Source of the DNA: Rhabditoides inermis
Lineage: Eukaryota > Nematoda > Chromadorea > Rhabditida > Rhabditidae
NCBI GenBank assembly: GCA_963966185.1
Contig: CAWZYM010000057.1
Span: 1 to 64,000, forward strand
Direction of reading: 5' to 3'
Length of the DNA stretch: 64,000 bases
Every line of letters starts with the position of its first letter. Within the stretch, counting starts at the first letter, position 1. Shown one piece after another: positions 36,218-50,458 of the stretch. The translations under genes and the position numbers were made by a program. The notes beneath the pieces were generated by a model. It had not been told where the DNA came from. It ran no database searches and saw only the letters and a list, made by a program, of their open reading frames with translations.

Positions 36218-38558
36218 TCAGTGAGAGGCCGAATGCTCGGTCCTCTCGACTCGGACGCCCTCCAAATCCAGTCTGTCCGGGAACACACTCACTAGGTCGT
36301 CAGCCTCGGAACACACGCGAACCTGCACATACAGATGTGTGTATTTGAAAGACTATTTAAGACGCACCTGGTGAACAGCAAGGTCGGGGAAGATGTTAAT
36401 GGACTCGCAAACAAGGCTCTTCATCACCTCCTTAGCCACCGATATCGACTCCGGAGACGTCACCTCCACTACCACCGACGTCGTAGATTCGCTCATCTAA
36501 AACAACATGTACACACCTGAACCAGACACTACTATGTGGATTTACCTTGGTAAGGTCCGAGTTGGTGAGGGGAGGGAGGGAGATGACGAGTCCGTTGGCG
36601 TCGCAGAGACAGGGCAGGACAGAAAGGTCCTTCACCAGATGGAGGTATCTGTGCAGTGGCGACAGCGTGTTCCTCTTCTGACGACGACGAGCCAGGTCCG
36701 CGTCACGAACAAGAGCAGCCACCAACTCCGAAGCACTCACTGGAGTCTTCTTGTGCAGTGCAGTGATCTGAACGATTAATAAAAAAACATCTCACAACAG
36801 TTCTTGATTCGAGCCAACCTCCATACAAGCATACAAGAAGCCACTCTATTACAAGTTACAACAAAACGATGACGAGCTGGTGAAATCTAACTTGGGAGAA
36901 ACAGAACCTATTTGCTGGACAGATTTTATTCGAATCCTTACGAGGCAGTTCAAAATGAGCAACGACATCGCATATGCACCTTCTGCGCGATTCCAAACTA
37001 GCCGGAAGAAGATGTTCTACCTTGAGCTGACCGGAACGCTCAATTTGATCTAGTTCACGTAAGTAAAAGACTCACAAAGAGCTGATCGTGGGGGAGAGCG
37101 AGGTACTTGAGGGGCATGGCGAGGGCACGCGAGTCGTGCGTGCCGATCGTCGCCCGGGTACGGTGCTCGCACACACCTCCCGCGTGCAATTTGGTCTGCA
37201 ACCAGCCAACACACAATCAACAAATCAACAACAACACCTACCTGAACGTTGATGAACTTCTTGAAGTTGTCTGCGGACATGTCCATACCAGTGAACACAC
37301 AACAGACAATGTGAGAACGCACACCGACCACGGAATCGAGACGACGCACAGAGAACTTTGGTTAAAAAAAAACAGTTACAACACAAATAATTATAACCAC
37401 TTACATTAGGAGTGTTGGACACGACTCGGATTGCGGGCTCAGGCTCTCTCGCCTCCTCTTGCTCCGCCTCATCAGACTGCGCAGCTTTCTTCGCCTTCGG
37501 CTTTTCCGGCTTGCTGCGACGGATGTAGTCCACGATAGAGTTACACTCAAATATTGCACATATAACTGAAATCATGATTCTCACACCTTGGCCCTCTTGT
37601 CGTTGGTCAGTTTCTTGAACCGCTTGTCGTTGAAGGGATTCTCAGAGAGATCGATCTGCTTCAGTTTCTCCATAGTCGCGAAGCACATTGGAAGAGATCC
37701 TAGCTTCGCATCCGACATAGTGAAGTCCTAAAACAAGTATTTAGTATTGGTAACAATTTGATTGAAACCAACCTTGATAAAAACCTGGAGGTTAAATTCA
37801 AGAGGAATCTCGTCGATAGGGTTGCTGGAGAAGTTGGCTGTGTGCCAGTGAGTGAGTGTGTTCTCCGGAAGAGGGAAGGCGGTGAGCTCGTTGTGAGACG
37901 CGTCCAGCACGTGCAGCATCGACAGACCAGTCAGGTTGAACATTGTGTCAGATGTAACCTATACAATTTACAAAATTACATGTGAGTCAGTCAATGATCT
38001 TGCACACCTTATTTCCGGAAAAATTGAGGATCTGAAGGTTGCAGAGCTTGGTGAAGGAGGCGGGCAGACCAGTCAACTTGTTGTTCGACACATCAACGGC
38101 CTTCAGATTCACAAGATCGCCAATACAGTCCGGCAGAGACGTCAGTTCATTCTGACTATAGATCGAACAATTACAGATACGTAATACGTTACGGCGAGAC
38201 CTACCGGAGCACGATGTTGGTGAGATTCTTGCAGCGGGCAACCGTGGGCCGCAAAGTCGACAGACCGCAGTTGAAAATCGTCAACAGATTCAACAAGCTT
38301 TTCTGAAAGCAGTACACGTGATACGAAATCAAAAGTGTAACAGACCTCGGGAAAAGCTGTCGCTTGCAGTTCTTCGTCGTTTATCGAAGGTCGCCTCTTT
38401 TCTTTTTTGATATCCTTTAGAACAAGTTCGAATCTCCGCTCCTGAAGTATTAATAAAAACAAGAAAACACATATATTATTTGAATATACTATTCGAAAAA
38501 GAATTACCTGCAGAACTGTTTCGATTTCCTCCCATTCTGGGAGAGATACTGACGGCAT
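36218..38558 (-). CDS. LRRC47: LRRC47-like protein, LRR plus B3/B4 domain
   Basis: Nine or more exons. The N-terminal part is MPSVSLPEWEEIETVLQ followed by KDIKKEKRRPSINDEELQ. Leucine-rich repeats follow, such as LPDCIGDLVNLKAVDVSNN and LPASFTKLCNLQILNFSGN. A linker rich in Glu and Lys comes next, then the B3/B4-like domain of Phe-tRNA synthetase beta (SPLHRYLHLVKDL, CLCDANGLVISLPPLTNSD), ending EGVRVERTEHSASH. This order is that of LRRC47, a cytoplasmic protein of uncertain function. The ATG directly follows an attgcag acceptor. The start shares a 529-bp intergenic region with CYLD on the other strand. Confidence 0.87.
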
Positions 38559-39087
38559 CTGCAATAACATGTAAACTATGAAATAGTAAAACTGGGCATA
38601 AACAATCAAGAACATTGCATATTATAAAATATAAATTATTGCAAGTATGAGCACGCGACGTATTAGCTACGCCGACTAAACTGTGACACTGAATTAAATT
38701 ACAGTACACCATATCGAATTTCCAAAATTCAGTTTAATCAAATGAATTCCGTTACATAATTTTTTGTTACCAACTGTTAAATAAGAAAAAAATAGTTTTA
38801 TAAAATACTTTAATTATACGATCCACTTATCACATATGTATCGATAATTCCAACATTATGCTAATGGTTACGGTAGTTTCCACAAGTCACATGATTATTT
38901 GCTTGAATATTCTGTTATTATGATCTTCCCTGCCCTGTTCAGTTTTGATATTTGCATTTACATGATTTGTCTTTATATGTATTGAGATAGTACGTTATGA
39001 CATTATTAGTATTTTACTTATCCTGTGTTTCAGTGTATCATTGATGTGAGCACTTCATTCTCGACTAGTTCCTCCCTGTTGTACACG
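38559..39087. promoter_or_regulatory. divergent intergenic region, LRRC47 and CYLD
   Basis: 529 bp of AT-rich sequence between divergent start codons, expected to hold both promoters. No repeat or further gene is seen. Confidence 0.5.
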
Positions 39088-41540
39088 ATGTGTGATGACA
39101 GCTATGATCATGGAGGTCCTCAGCCTCCTCCACGCAGTAAGAGGACCTCCTCTTCCCGCCCTTCTTCCTCTCGCCACGACTTCAATATGGTGCAACTTCC
39201 GTGAGTTGTTCTTTCAGCGCACGCGCAAAATTCACATTGTGCGACTATTGTTTGTCTTTCCAAAAATCGGCGGCAGAGGTGGTACGGGGCGACCGCTGCT
39301 TGCGATATTTGACCAATGTGGTCACACCCCTCCATCAGTCCTATTCCTACACCTTATCTTTACTCGCACATTCCATTCGTGCAGACCTCCTCGTAATATG
39401 CACGACGACGATCGAATGTGGCAGAACGTATGGAGCGACATAGCTCACGAAGAGGTAACAACTTACAATTCATATTACTAGTATTACGATTGCTATAACA
39501 TACTATCATTGACTATTATTGGTCGTTTCAGAATGTTCGCGTGGATAAGCTGATCGATATCAGTGTGTCGGATCACGAGGATGAGTCATCCCGGGGAGAC
39601 AGTCCACTCGACCAAGCAATCAATGCACTCAGGAGCTGGTGAGTAGAGTATTGATCGAATTCAAGTTATTGATACATGTAATTATACAAGTAGTCTGTGT
39701 TGCAGTGAGGTACGTGACGAACAGTCGATCGCCTTGCTACAGCAGGACACGCGTGCCTACTGGTTCGACACATCACGCGTCAACCGACACCCCGAGCTTG
39801 TTGCCGTCAGTCTCTTGTTCCCTTGCTCGCCTCACTCTCCATCCCTCTCTTTCAGTTACACCGCGGCAGTCTCCTGAAGCCGGTGTGTGAGCTGGACGAC
39901 CCTCTCATCGTGTCATCCCTGAGGGAATTGTCTCGAGAAGGCGATCTGATGATGAGGGACTATCAGCGAGCACATGTCTACGCAGCAGTCTCCCCCGCCA
40001 ACCTCATGCGAATCACACACGAGTAGGTATTCTTGAATCGTTAGTGTTTCATCTCTTCCCTTCACAGTCAAGTGGATATTCTTCTGCCACTCTCGCACGA
40101 CATGCGATGCGCTCTTCATTCGGATTTCGACCGCTTCTTCTTCGTTACCTCTCTCCGAGTCGGTGACTATGTCAGAGTAGAGGTGGGTTGATTATCTCCC
40201 TCTTTCTTCCCCTCTCTCCCTCTCTCCCTCTCTCTCTCTTTCCTTCCCCCTCTTCTCTCTACTCTCTACCGACATGTGTCATCCTACTTGCACTCGGCTC
40301 GGCATTCTTCCATTCTTCTTCTTCACCAGCACATCAGATGATCGCTGATGTGATTGTTTGTGTGTTGTGTCAAAAAGTGGCATGTAGAGTGTTGGGGTGA
40401 GAGAAAGAGAAGGTAGAGCGTTGGGGTGGGGAGTGGTTCTTCGTCTTGTATCTGCCCCCTACCCATAACCTGTCATTATTACCCAGTCTTCTTTCTTCTT
40501 CTTGTTTTATTGTTACTTTGTTATGTTGTCTTTCCGTAGTTTGTGTTTCATCGTTTCAGAAGGACGGTGCGATGTATCCTGGCCGAATCAACTGGCGCAG
40601 AAGCCGTGACGACGACAGAGGACACTTCTTCCGAGTCGACATGGTACGTTTTTTGTTTCTCTCTCTCTCTCTCTCGCTCGCTCGCAGCTGATCTGCATGT
40701 GAGCCACTGTGTTGCGTGGCTGACGCATGATGTCTATGCGGTGTTGTGGACCGGTTCCGGTTCCCCTCATATCTCTCTTCTCTCTCTTTTCGCCCACTCT
40801 CTCGCAACCACTCCCTGCAATCCGCACTCTCTGCTCACTTATGTTCCCTCGACCGTTGTTATTTCCAGTGCCTCATCAACTATGACCCATTCAAACACTT
40901 ACCAAACCGCCCTAGAATATTTAGAATTGATATTTAAAATTGTCACTTTTCTTCGCTGTTTTGTGAAACATCAATGTTTGTTATTCATAATCTCGGTCAC
41001 ATATATTCATGGCTTGGATTGCGATTGATTTCCGATTCTAGTTTACCTGCGTGGTTTTGAACCTCGTTTCTTGTTCCGTTGTTATCAGCTATACTACCGT
41101 TTATCGCAGTATTGATTGATCAGCATTATTTGAAGGGGTGTTTCCAGAAGTTGGTGTTGGCTGAACTATATACGTTTCCGTGTATGATAGTGGCTTTGTT
41201 GTTGTTTGTGGGCCAGGTTCTTGCGGCCTCGTTCCTTCTCGCCCCTCCTCCTCCCTTGCTCCACTCGTTCGTCTGCCTGCCAATCGTGGCTTAGCCAGTC
41301 GTGTAAGGATACGCCTGCCTCCCTCCCTGTCTCGCCTCTCGCCTCTCGCTCTTCCACTTTCTCGCCCATCCAACTCATCCCATATTGCCCTTCTGTCCTC
41401 CTCTCTCTTCTCCCGTCCGAATTGAATGTGCTCTTGGTCGGCTCGCCTGTTTTTTGCCACCGTCATGCGAGCAGCCGTTTTCTGTCGTCACATGCCGAAT
41501 TCAGGCGCGTTCACCATCCCTCCCCCCTTTCTCTCCCCCC

Positions 41541-41583
<43 letters not shown>

Positions 41584-42979
41584 ATAATGTGCCGTAATGG
41601 GGTGGGGATGTGGTGCAATAGTTTCACCGCCTTATTCGGCAATCTGTCAATTGGTGGGTTGTTGGTTGCGTGTGTGAGTGGTTGGTTAGTTGGACTGCTA
41701 TGTCTGCGTGCACTGCTTCCTATCGATCTCTCTCGCCCTCCTCTCCTCCTGCACTCTCTCGCGCTCTCTCTTCCCTTTCCTCCCAGCCTGCCGCCCTCAT
41801 TTGTTGACACGAACGCAGCCACCGAGGGTCTCTATCGAATTGAGCGTGTAGTAGTTGTGCTGCTGTTCCTTCTCCACTTCTCCCTCTCCGCCTGCTCTCT
41901 TCTCTTCTCTTTTCTGCTATGTTGTGTCATATGTGCCCTGCGATGTTGATTCAAATGTGTTTCATCACATCGAACAATTCTCCGATATTGCACTGTCGCT
42001 GTTCTGGCTCCCCCGCCCCTATATTTTAGTTTTATGGTCCTATCAACCATTCATCGTGACTCAACTAAATACCAGAAATGTTTGCTATTTTTTGTTTCGT
42101 TTAGATTGGTATGTCGCCGGTGTATGCGACGGCAGCCGAATTGCACAAGCCTCTGCCGTTCGACCAACGGTACGTCCCCTCCCCTCCCCTCTTGCGCACT
42201 CTCATCGCTTCCATTTTAGTAGTTCCAACGAGCGCATCATTCCCATCCGTCGCGTGGAAACTGGCTTCGAATCCCCCGCCTCTCCCTCCTCGTCAGTTGT
42301 TTTTGCTCATCTGTATTTGATTTGTTTGTGTGTAGGTTCTCGAAGGAGCTGCGCGATTGGGACGGCGAGGCGTGTTCGGTCGGCATGCGTGGAGTGACTG
42401 CCTCGGACCCGCCGCCTGCCTACTCATCTGCGCGGCAGGAGTCGCAGTGGCGGGGCGGGCCTCCGAATGGCTACGATGAGGACTGTCGGAGGGCGGGCAG
42501 GCAGCACCCGCAGCACCCGCAGCCGAGCAGGAGCCAGAGCGCTCACTCGATGGCACAGCATGACAGCACCAGGACTGTCACCGATGTGACGGCGACTGGG
42601 GGAAGGAGGCCCGGAGACAGGTACGCACATGTTTTGTTTGAATTCACTTGAACTGTGATATTGACAGGTGTCGATGGGAGACGGGCGGTAAAGCACACAA
42701 TGCGACGATCAGATTTATTGGACATCTCAAGGGTGAATATTTGTTTTGGTTGTTTGTTGCCTTTGTATTTTCCTGTGTAAGTTTGTGTTAATTCAGGCCA
42801 CAGCAGCCTGTATGCGGGAATCGAGTTTGACGAACCGGTGGGACAAGGCACGGGTATGTACCAGGGTGAGGAACTCCTCCGCACACGGCCTGGGCACGCA
42901 GGTAAGCGTCTTGGTTTGTTCAGTTGTTGATTGCCACTGTGATTGTTGTTGTCATTTTGTTGTGGGTATGTGTTATGTG

Positions 42980-43034
<55 letters not shown>

Positions 43035-45440
43035 AGGTTTCGTGATGCTGAGTCAGTTGCTGTTGGCATCTTCTCCTCGCAGTCCGTCTCGCATGAATGG
43101 CAGGGAGTGGGAGCGGAGGGAGAGAGAGAGGGATGTGCCGCCCGTGCCTGCCTATGGGGAGGAAGACTGGCTGAGGGAACAGGAGCGGGAGAGGGAGAGG
43201 GAGCGCGCCGTGCTCGGTCAGTCCTGTCGTCGTAGCACCTTCCACATTATATATGGTTGTTTTCTAGCCCGTCCTAATTCTGACGCGAGCCAGTGGTCTC
43301 TGCAGCGTCGCAAGCACGCGTCGACGGAGAGTCTGTCGGACCCACCGCGCGCTCTCCCGGAAGACCATCTCATCCAGTCTTTCGGAGTGGGTTCCTGTGT
43401 GGAGGTGACCCACTTGGGGGCCACGCGGTCGGGTGTTGTGAGATGGACGGGCGAGGCACTGTCGGAGGTGCGCGACAGACTCGAGACGTGCGCTGTCGTG
43501 GAGTTGGAGGTGAGGGAAGAGGGGGGGGGGGGGGGGGAGGGGGGGGAGATGGTATGCGCTTGTTCAGGAGCCGGCGCCGTCTGGCTGGCGTAGCTCTGCA
43601 CAGTGTCCCGCCCCGTCTGCAGTGTGCGGTGTTGTGAATGGAGTGCTGGTCCCGACTCGTGCACTCCGAAAGGATCCCCGATTCAATCGGGAACCCTCTC
43701 CGCCCACCTATATTCGGCGGCTCCTTCCACAAACACCATCCAATGCCACTTCATTTGGTGAGTATTTATTGACTGGATTGATTGAATGCGGTGTGTTGCA
43801 GCTCCACCCGACAACTTTGGAAGTATGGACAGTGGCGTACAAATGCAGAAAAGTGATCCGTGGAAGGCTGGGGAGGATTTGGTAGGGCGTATGAAAGGAA
43901 TCCAAGGACACAAGAACAGCTGCTATCTCGATGCCACTCTCTACGCAATGTTCCTTCAATCGACCGCATTCGATCAGTGAGTACGGGATCGGGATTGTCA
44001 GTCGATTGATGATATCCTTTTTCAGTCTTTTGGAACGTCCTCGCGAGGCTGCGGACATTCCAGAGTACGATGAGCTGCGCACTCTGCTCGCCACACACAT
44101 TGTTTACCCGCTAAGAAAGTAAGTTTACCTTAAAGTGACAATTTCACTTAAAAATGATATTATACGGATGAAAAGTTAATGGAAACATCAAATAACATCT
44201 ACTAAACCTGAAAACTAGAACTTTTTTCATGATTTTAAACTATTTTTGCCTCAAAAAATAGTTGATTTTGAATGCTTTGTGGGTAAAAAGTGAGGTTACA
44301 TCACAGTTGAGTGTCTAAAACGTCTTGAATGACGGGAATTTTAAAATGAAATGTTGACATGAAAATCAGTTTCTAGCATAAACATAAGTCGTAGAAGCAG
44401 ATAAACATATCCCTATGTGATACGCATCTCGAGTTCAATAGTTATAGCCAGAATTTGTAAAGCGCGCCAATTCAAAATTCAAATTTTTCCGATTGCGGAT
44501 CAATAAATTTGTCACTTTAATATCTACCTCTCTCCTTGTATAACTCGCAGTCCTCTCCCAGGTTCCACTATGTGCGTGCGGACCATGTGATGCGTCTGCG
44601 CGAGTTGCTGGCCCGTCTCCTGCCGGGAGTCGCTGGTCTGACGAGTGAGGAGAAGGACCCGGAGGAGATCCTCTCCGCACTATTCACCAAGTTGTTCAAG
44701 GCGAAGCCGTTCATTACACTCATGTGAGGAAAGAAAAGATGGAGGGATAGTTGCACGATGTGTGTTTTAGTGGCAAGGACGGGAAGCGAGACGAGACGTG
44801 GCTGTGTCCTCTCGTGGTGGCTGACTGGGCAGGAGAGGCTGCGTCCACTCAACACCTGCTGGAGAGGTCGATGCGAGATGCGCATGTCAAGTTCTTCTCC
44901 CCTCCCAAGCAACTCATCCTACAGCTGCCTCGATACGGCACTCAGAAGCTGTTCAGCAAGATTCTCCCTCTCGACAAGATCGACATCACCAGTCTCGTGC
45001 ATGATGGTGAGTGCGAAAGGTTGGTTGTCTTAAAAATGAAGCTGTTCAGCTACGGTTCCGTGTGCTTGCTGTGGCAAGCCAGCTACGGTGACGTGTCCTG
45101 AGTGCTATTTGTGTCGGCAGTTGCTCCTTTCGGAGATCTCGCACTGCTCCAACTGTTTCAAAAAGACGCACAATGGTGGGTATGGGTGGAGGCGAATGTG
45201 AGAAGCAATATCTCTTTTTTGAGCTGTCGATCGCTTGGACCATGTGGGCGCTGCGATCGCACCGACCAGTGGAAAGCCGCACCACTACAGGATGACACTT
45301 TCTGCTGTGTTGTGCATCGAGACGAGCCACTATGTGTCGTTCGTCAAGACCATATCTGGAAAGTGGCTCTTCTTCGATTCGATGGCTGACAGGGAGGGAC
45401 TCAGCGATGGTTTCAACATCCCACAGGTGAGTGAGTGAGT

Positions 45441-45475
<35 letters not shown>

Positions 45476-45729
45476 GATTGCGAGAAGGTGATGGTTGGAT
45501 GTTGTAGGTGAAGGAGTGTGAGCGCATGCCGTGGTGGCTGTCCATGGCTGGATGGGAGAAGGTGTCTTTGGGCGAGATGAAGGGCAAGGACGAGCCCGAT
45601 CCTCTTGTGAATCGTCTGCTGTCAGACAGCTACATCTGCTTCTACACTCTCGACTCGGCCCCTCATTCTTCTTCATCCAACTTCCTCTCCAACCTACTCA
45701 AGAGTAGCCCCAAGGATCTACTTTCGTAA
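39088..45729 (+). CDS. cyld-1: CYLD deubiquitinase
   Basis: About twenty exons. CAP-Gly-like segments are seen at about 40120-40645 ([11 protein letters not shown]), 42668-43030 ([20 protein letters not shown], then GHAGFV) and 43380-43700 ([20 protein letters not shown]). The USP domain follows with the Cys box [16 protein letters not shown] (catalytic Cys in exon 43802-43978), a B-box zinc module with [18 protein letters not shown] and [10 protein letters not shown], and the His/Asp part [17 protein letters not shown] then [12 protein letters not shown]. It ends [12 protein letters not shown] removes Lys63- and Met1-linked ubiquitin and regulates innate and growth signalling. The zinc module needs the acceptor near 45054 and joins in frame to both neighbours. 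Element E5 enlarges one USP intron. The B-box Cys residues are intact. Confidence 0.93.
42981..43033 (+). repeat. (GATT)n microsatellite
   Basis: Thirteen GATT units end directly at the acceptor (ttgtag) of the CYLD exon that completes the second CAP-Gly domain. Confidence 0.97.
44134..44516. repeat. TTAA-flanked inverted-repeat element E5
   Basis: The ends are AGTGACAATTT and AAATTTGTCACT, with TTAA on both sides (44130-44133 and 44517-44520). The 383-bp interior is AT-rich with no ORF. The element makes up most of the CYLD intron 44120-44561, between two exons of the catalytic domain. Confidence 0.85.
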
Positions 45730-46002
45730 CCACACAATACCCACTTGGCACACCTATATTTCTCGGCTTCAGACGCTTATTGTACAATGTGATGTTTCTG
45801 TAAATTAAATGCGGGCGTTTTTTAGCGATGTAGATTTACGGTGCGAACTAATGTTGCATAATTGCTGTGATACTTTTATGAGTAATGTATGTAAAACATA
45901 AATGATTTATGTACGTATTGATCTTGGAGATATTTATTACGACAACCTGTACAAATAATTAAACAATACAAGTAATAGTGAAACGAGAAGATTGGAGGAG
46001 GT

Positions 46003-46308
46003 TTACTTGGTCCAGGAGACCTTGGGGATATCGTTGAACTCGGTGAGCTCGCTCATTTGCTTGTTGAACTGCTCGACCCTCTCGCGGTGACTCACCGCAG
46101 CCTTCTTCATCATCTTCTCAGTCATGTTCTTCATTTGCCTTTTCTCGAACGCTCTCTCCGCAGCCGTCTTCTGCGAACCGGACGAGACCTCGTCCTTCTG
46201 GATAGTAAGGTCCACGTTGCGCACATCGATCTTCTTCGACTTCTTCTTGAAAATGTCGCCTTTCTTCAGCTTGAGCCCGCCCTTAATAACGTGCTCTTTG
46301 CCCGACAT
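46003..46308 (-). CDS. FAM32A: FAM32A-like nuclear protein
   Basis: A single exon of 101 residues, starting MSGKEHVIKGGLKLKKGDIF. It has the Lys-rich N-terminal half, the central AERAFEKRQMKNMTEKMMKK and the invariant C-terminus DIPKVSWTK of FAM32A, a small nuclear protein found in spliceosome step II complexes. Length is close to the human protein (112). The ATG directly follows a gttacag acceptor. It converges on CYLD, with 273 bp between stops. Confidence 0.94.
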   Translation of the reverse strand: MSGKEHVIKGGLKLKKGDIFKKKSKKIDVRNVDLTIQKDEVSSGSQKTAAERAFEKRQMKNMTEKMMKKAAVSHRERVEQFNKQMSELTEFNDIPKVSWTK

Positions 46309-47682
<1,374 letters not shown>

Positions 47683-47769
47683 TGTTTGTTATGTCATAAA
47701 TTGTTATGAAACGTTTTTTTATGCTCTTTGAGTAACATATACGTTTTATTCGTTAACTACCTGAATGTT

Positions 47770-49389
47770 ATGGATTATTTTATCGATATTATGACTTCTC
47801 CGATGAACTTGGAACGAGTGGTTGGGCTCATCGATATGGATTGCTTCTATGCTCAAGTCGAGCAACGCGAAGCTCCTGAGTTGTGGGGAAAGCCTGTTAT
47901 CGTCGTGCAGCATGCATCTGGAAACGCTGCCGGAGGGTAACTGATAATGAATATCGTAAATTTTTTTCTTTAGTGCATTGGCTGTGAGCTATGAGGCTAG
48001 GAAGTTCAAGATCAAACGAGGAATGACTGCTGCGCAGGCTAAAGCACTGTGTCCTGATTTGAGCGTTCGTTTTGTCCCTCAGGGCGAACACATCGATAAG
48101 GCGGATATCTCCAAGTACAGGTCAGCCTGTTTGTCCCATCTCTAAACGTTTTAAGATTAGGAATGCGTCTGAGGAGGTCTTTGATGTCCTGAACAACTTC
48201 GACGGGAGTATAGTGGTAGAGAAAGCATCTGTCGACGAGGCGTATTTGGATCTCACTCGCTTGGTTGATTCCATCGTCTCGACGGAATCAGATCTTCAAA
48301 CAAAAGTAGTAAAATCTGAGTGAGTAGTGATGATAACAAACCAGTACTTTTCAGTATTGTGATAAGTTCGATGATATGTTTGCGACGTCTCATCTAGCCG
48401 ATGGAGAAGATTGCGGAGAAGATTACGACAGGACGGAAAGACTGAAAAACTGGCTGCGGAAGGAGTGTGATGATCTGAATGAGGTCAGAGAGGGGGGAAT
48501 ATAGTATATAGTTGATGAACTTCGAAGGATTAAGTTGCGCATCGCCGTGGGCGCCCGCGTGTGCGAGCAGATTCGGTCCGCCATCACAGAGAAGACACAG
48601 TTCTTTTGCTCGGCCGGCGTAGCCAATAATAAAGTGAGATTCATGAATACATTTTTTATTTGTTTTCATTTACAGACAATGGCGAAGTTGGTTTGTGCGC
48701 GGCACAAGCCCCGTCAGCAGTCGTTGCTCCCGCACAGACTAACACCCGTCATCCTCCGAAACACTCCTATCGCTGATGTACGTGGGCTAGGAGGAAAGCT
48801 AGGAGTGACCATCTGTGAGCGACTCAGGGTGACAGTGAGTTAAATATTGAAGGTTCCGAATATTGAATGTTCAAGACTATGGGCGAGCTGTCGCAGGTGG
48901 AAGAAGAGAGTCTCGCACGCGCCTTTCCTGGACAGTCGAAATGGATTTGGAAAATTGCGAGGTGAGTGAAAGGTAAAGAAACGAGAATAAGTAAAGAACG
49001 TCTTATAAGTTCCATGTAGGGGCCAGGACGACGAGCCAGTGAAGGCGCGCCAGCTGAGCAGCTCGATCGCTGTCAGCAAGAACTTCCCCGGAAGAAACAG
49101 TCTGCGTACTGTGAAAGATGTGAAAGAGTGGACAGAGGGACTGGTGAAGGAACTCGCCAAGAGACTCGCACAGGATCAGATCAAGGTAGGCAGTGTGGTA
49201 GGCGAGTGCTTATAAGTTGCAGAATCGTCGCACGGCGACTTCCCTGCTTGTGGGTGTGGTTGGAGAGGACGGGAGTCGCGGACAGAAGACAGTGGTTCTT
49301 CCTTCTACTCAGGCACACCACATGACAGGCATAGTTTGGAATGCGGTCAGGCAGCACAACAAGGGAAAAGGCAACCAATGGTTGGTAGA

Positions 49390-49428
<39 letters not shown>

Positions 49429-50331
49429 GGGGGGGGGTTAAAGGGGAGACCAGAGTTTGCAGGAAGCCTTTTGCCGAGAACATTCACATCTCCGCTCACA
49501 AGTTCGTGGAGGGAGTGGGCGGAGACACGGCGTCGATCATGGATTGGGTGGGGAAGCGGACAAAGCAGCTGGATGGAATGGAGACAATCGGAAGAGAGGA
49601 TGAGGGAAAGGAGAACAAGGAGGAGGAGGAGGCAGGACCGAGTGCGGAGCAGACGACTGCTGCGGTTGCTGTACCGGAATCTGTCACTGACATGAAGACT
49701 GGTGGATCTTTTGTGAAGGCAATCGATTCCTCACACAACTTGGCTGTTGATGCCGACGGATGGCAGGTAAGCAGGTTTCACTTTTTGCTGATACGAGTAG
49801 TTTTATTACAGGTCTGGAAGAACGACGACTTAAACGCAGTGGATATGGTGAACGACGTGGAGCGCGCAAGTCCGCAAGAGTGGATCAGTCCGCCTCCCGC
49901 AGCCACGCCCACCTCGACCCCGACTCCGCCTTTGATGACGGCTGCCGCGGTGACTAGGCCGTCGCCAGCGAGCACTCCCGATAACATGCTGACGTTTGTG
50001 ACGGAGGAGGGAGTGCAGAAGGTGGACAAAAAGGTGTTCAATGAATTGCCAGAGTACATAAAACAGGTAGGTGAGGGTGGAGAAAAAGAGAGAAGATTAT
50101 AAGTTTCAGGAGCTGACGCACTACCAGAATCTGCAGGATGCCAAGAATCTGAAGGCTATGTACGAGGCAAAGCAGGCTGCAAAGAAGGCGAGCCAACCCA
50201 CCACGTTGAAGCAGTCCACATCCAAAGCTCCCTCTTCTGCTGCTAGGAAGCGGCCTGCGAAAAAGGAGGGCGGAGGTACAACAGCGAAGAAGCCGCCCAC
50301 TAACACACTCGACAAGTTTTTCGCAAAGTGA
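47770..50331 (+). CDS. polh-1: DNA polymerase eta, Y-family translesion polymerase
   Basis: About twelve exons. Catalytic motifs are intact: [15 protein letters not shown] (first metal ligand Asp), [15 protein letters not shown] (fingers) and [13 protein letters not shown] (second acidic pair). The little-finger part follows with [20 protein letters not shown], as in polymerase eta. The C-terminal tail is low-complexity and ends [10 protein letters not shown], a PCNA-interacting (PIP) motif at the extreme end. I do not see a UBZ zinc finger. The enzyme bypasses UV photoproducts. The ATG at 47791 is an alternative start in the same frame. A ctctttgag acceptor at about 47731 precedes both and is a candidate downstream-leader trans-splice site. 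Confidence 0.92.
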
Positions 50332-50458
50332 AACTGTACCTTATGAATGTTGTTATGTTTAGATGATCTCTATGTGATACACCGGTTACGCATAAATATC
50401 TTTATGTGAAGGCATAGTTGAATGGTGAGTTGTGTTGATTGGAATGAAGGTTGTTGGT

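Noticed and set aside
45102..45389. Open frame [19 protein letters not shown] through the CYLD USP region
   Set aside because: Another frame of the same sequence encodes a Cys-rich B-box module ([18 protein letters not shown]) and joins in phase to both neighbours, matching CYLD.
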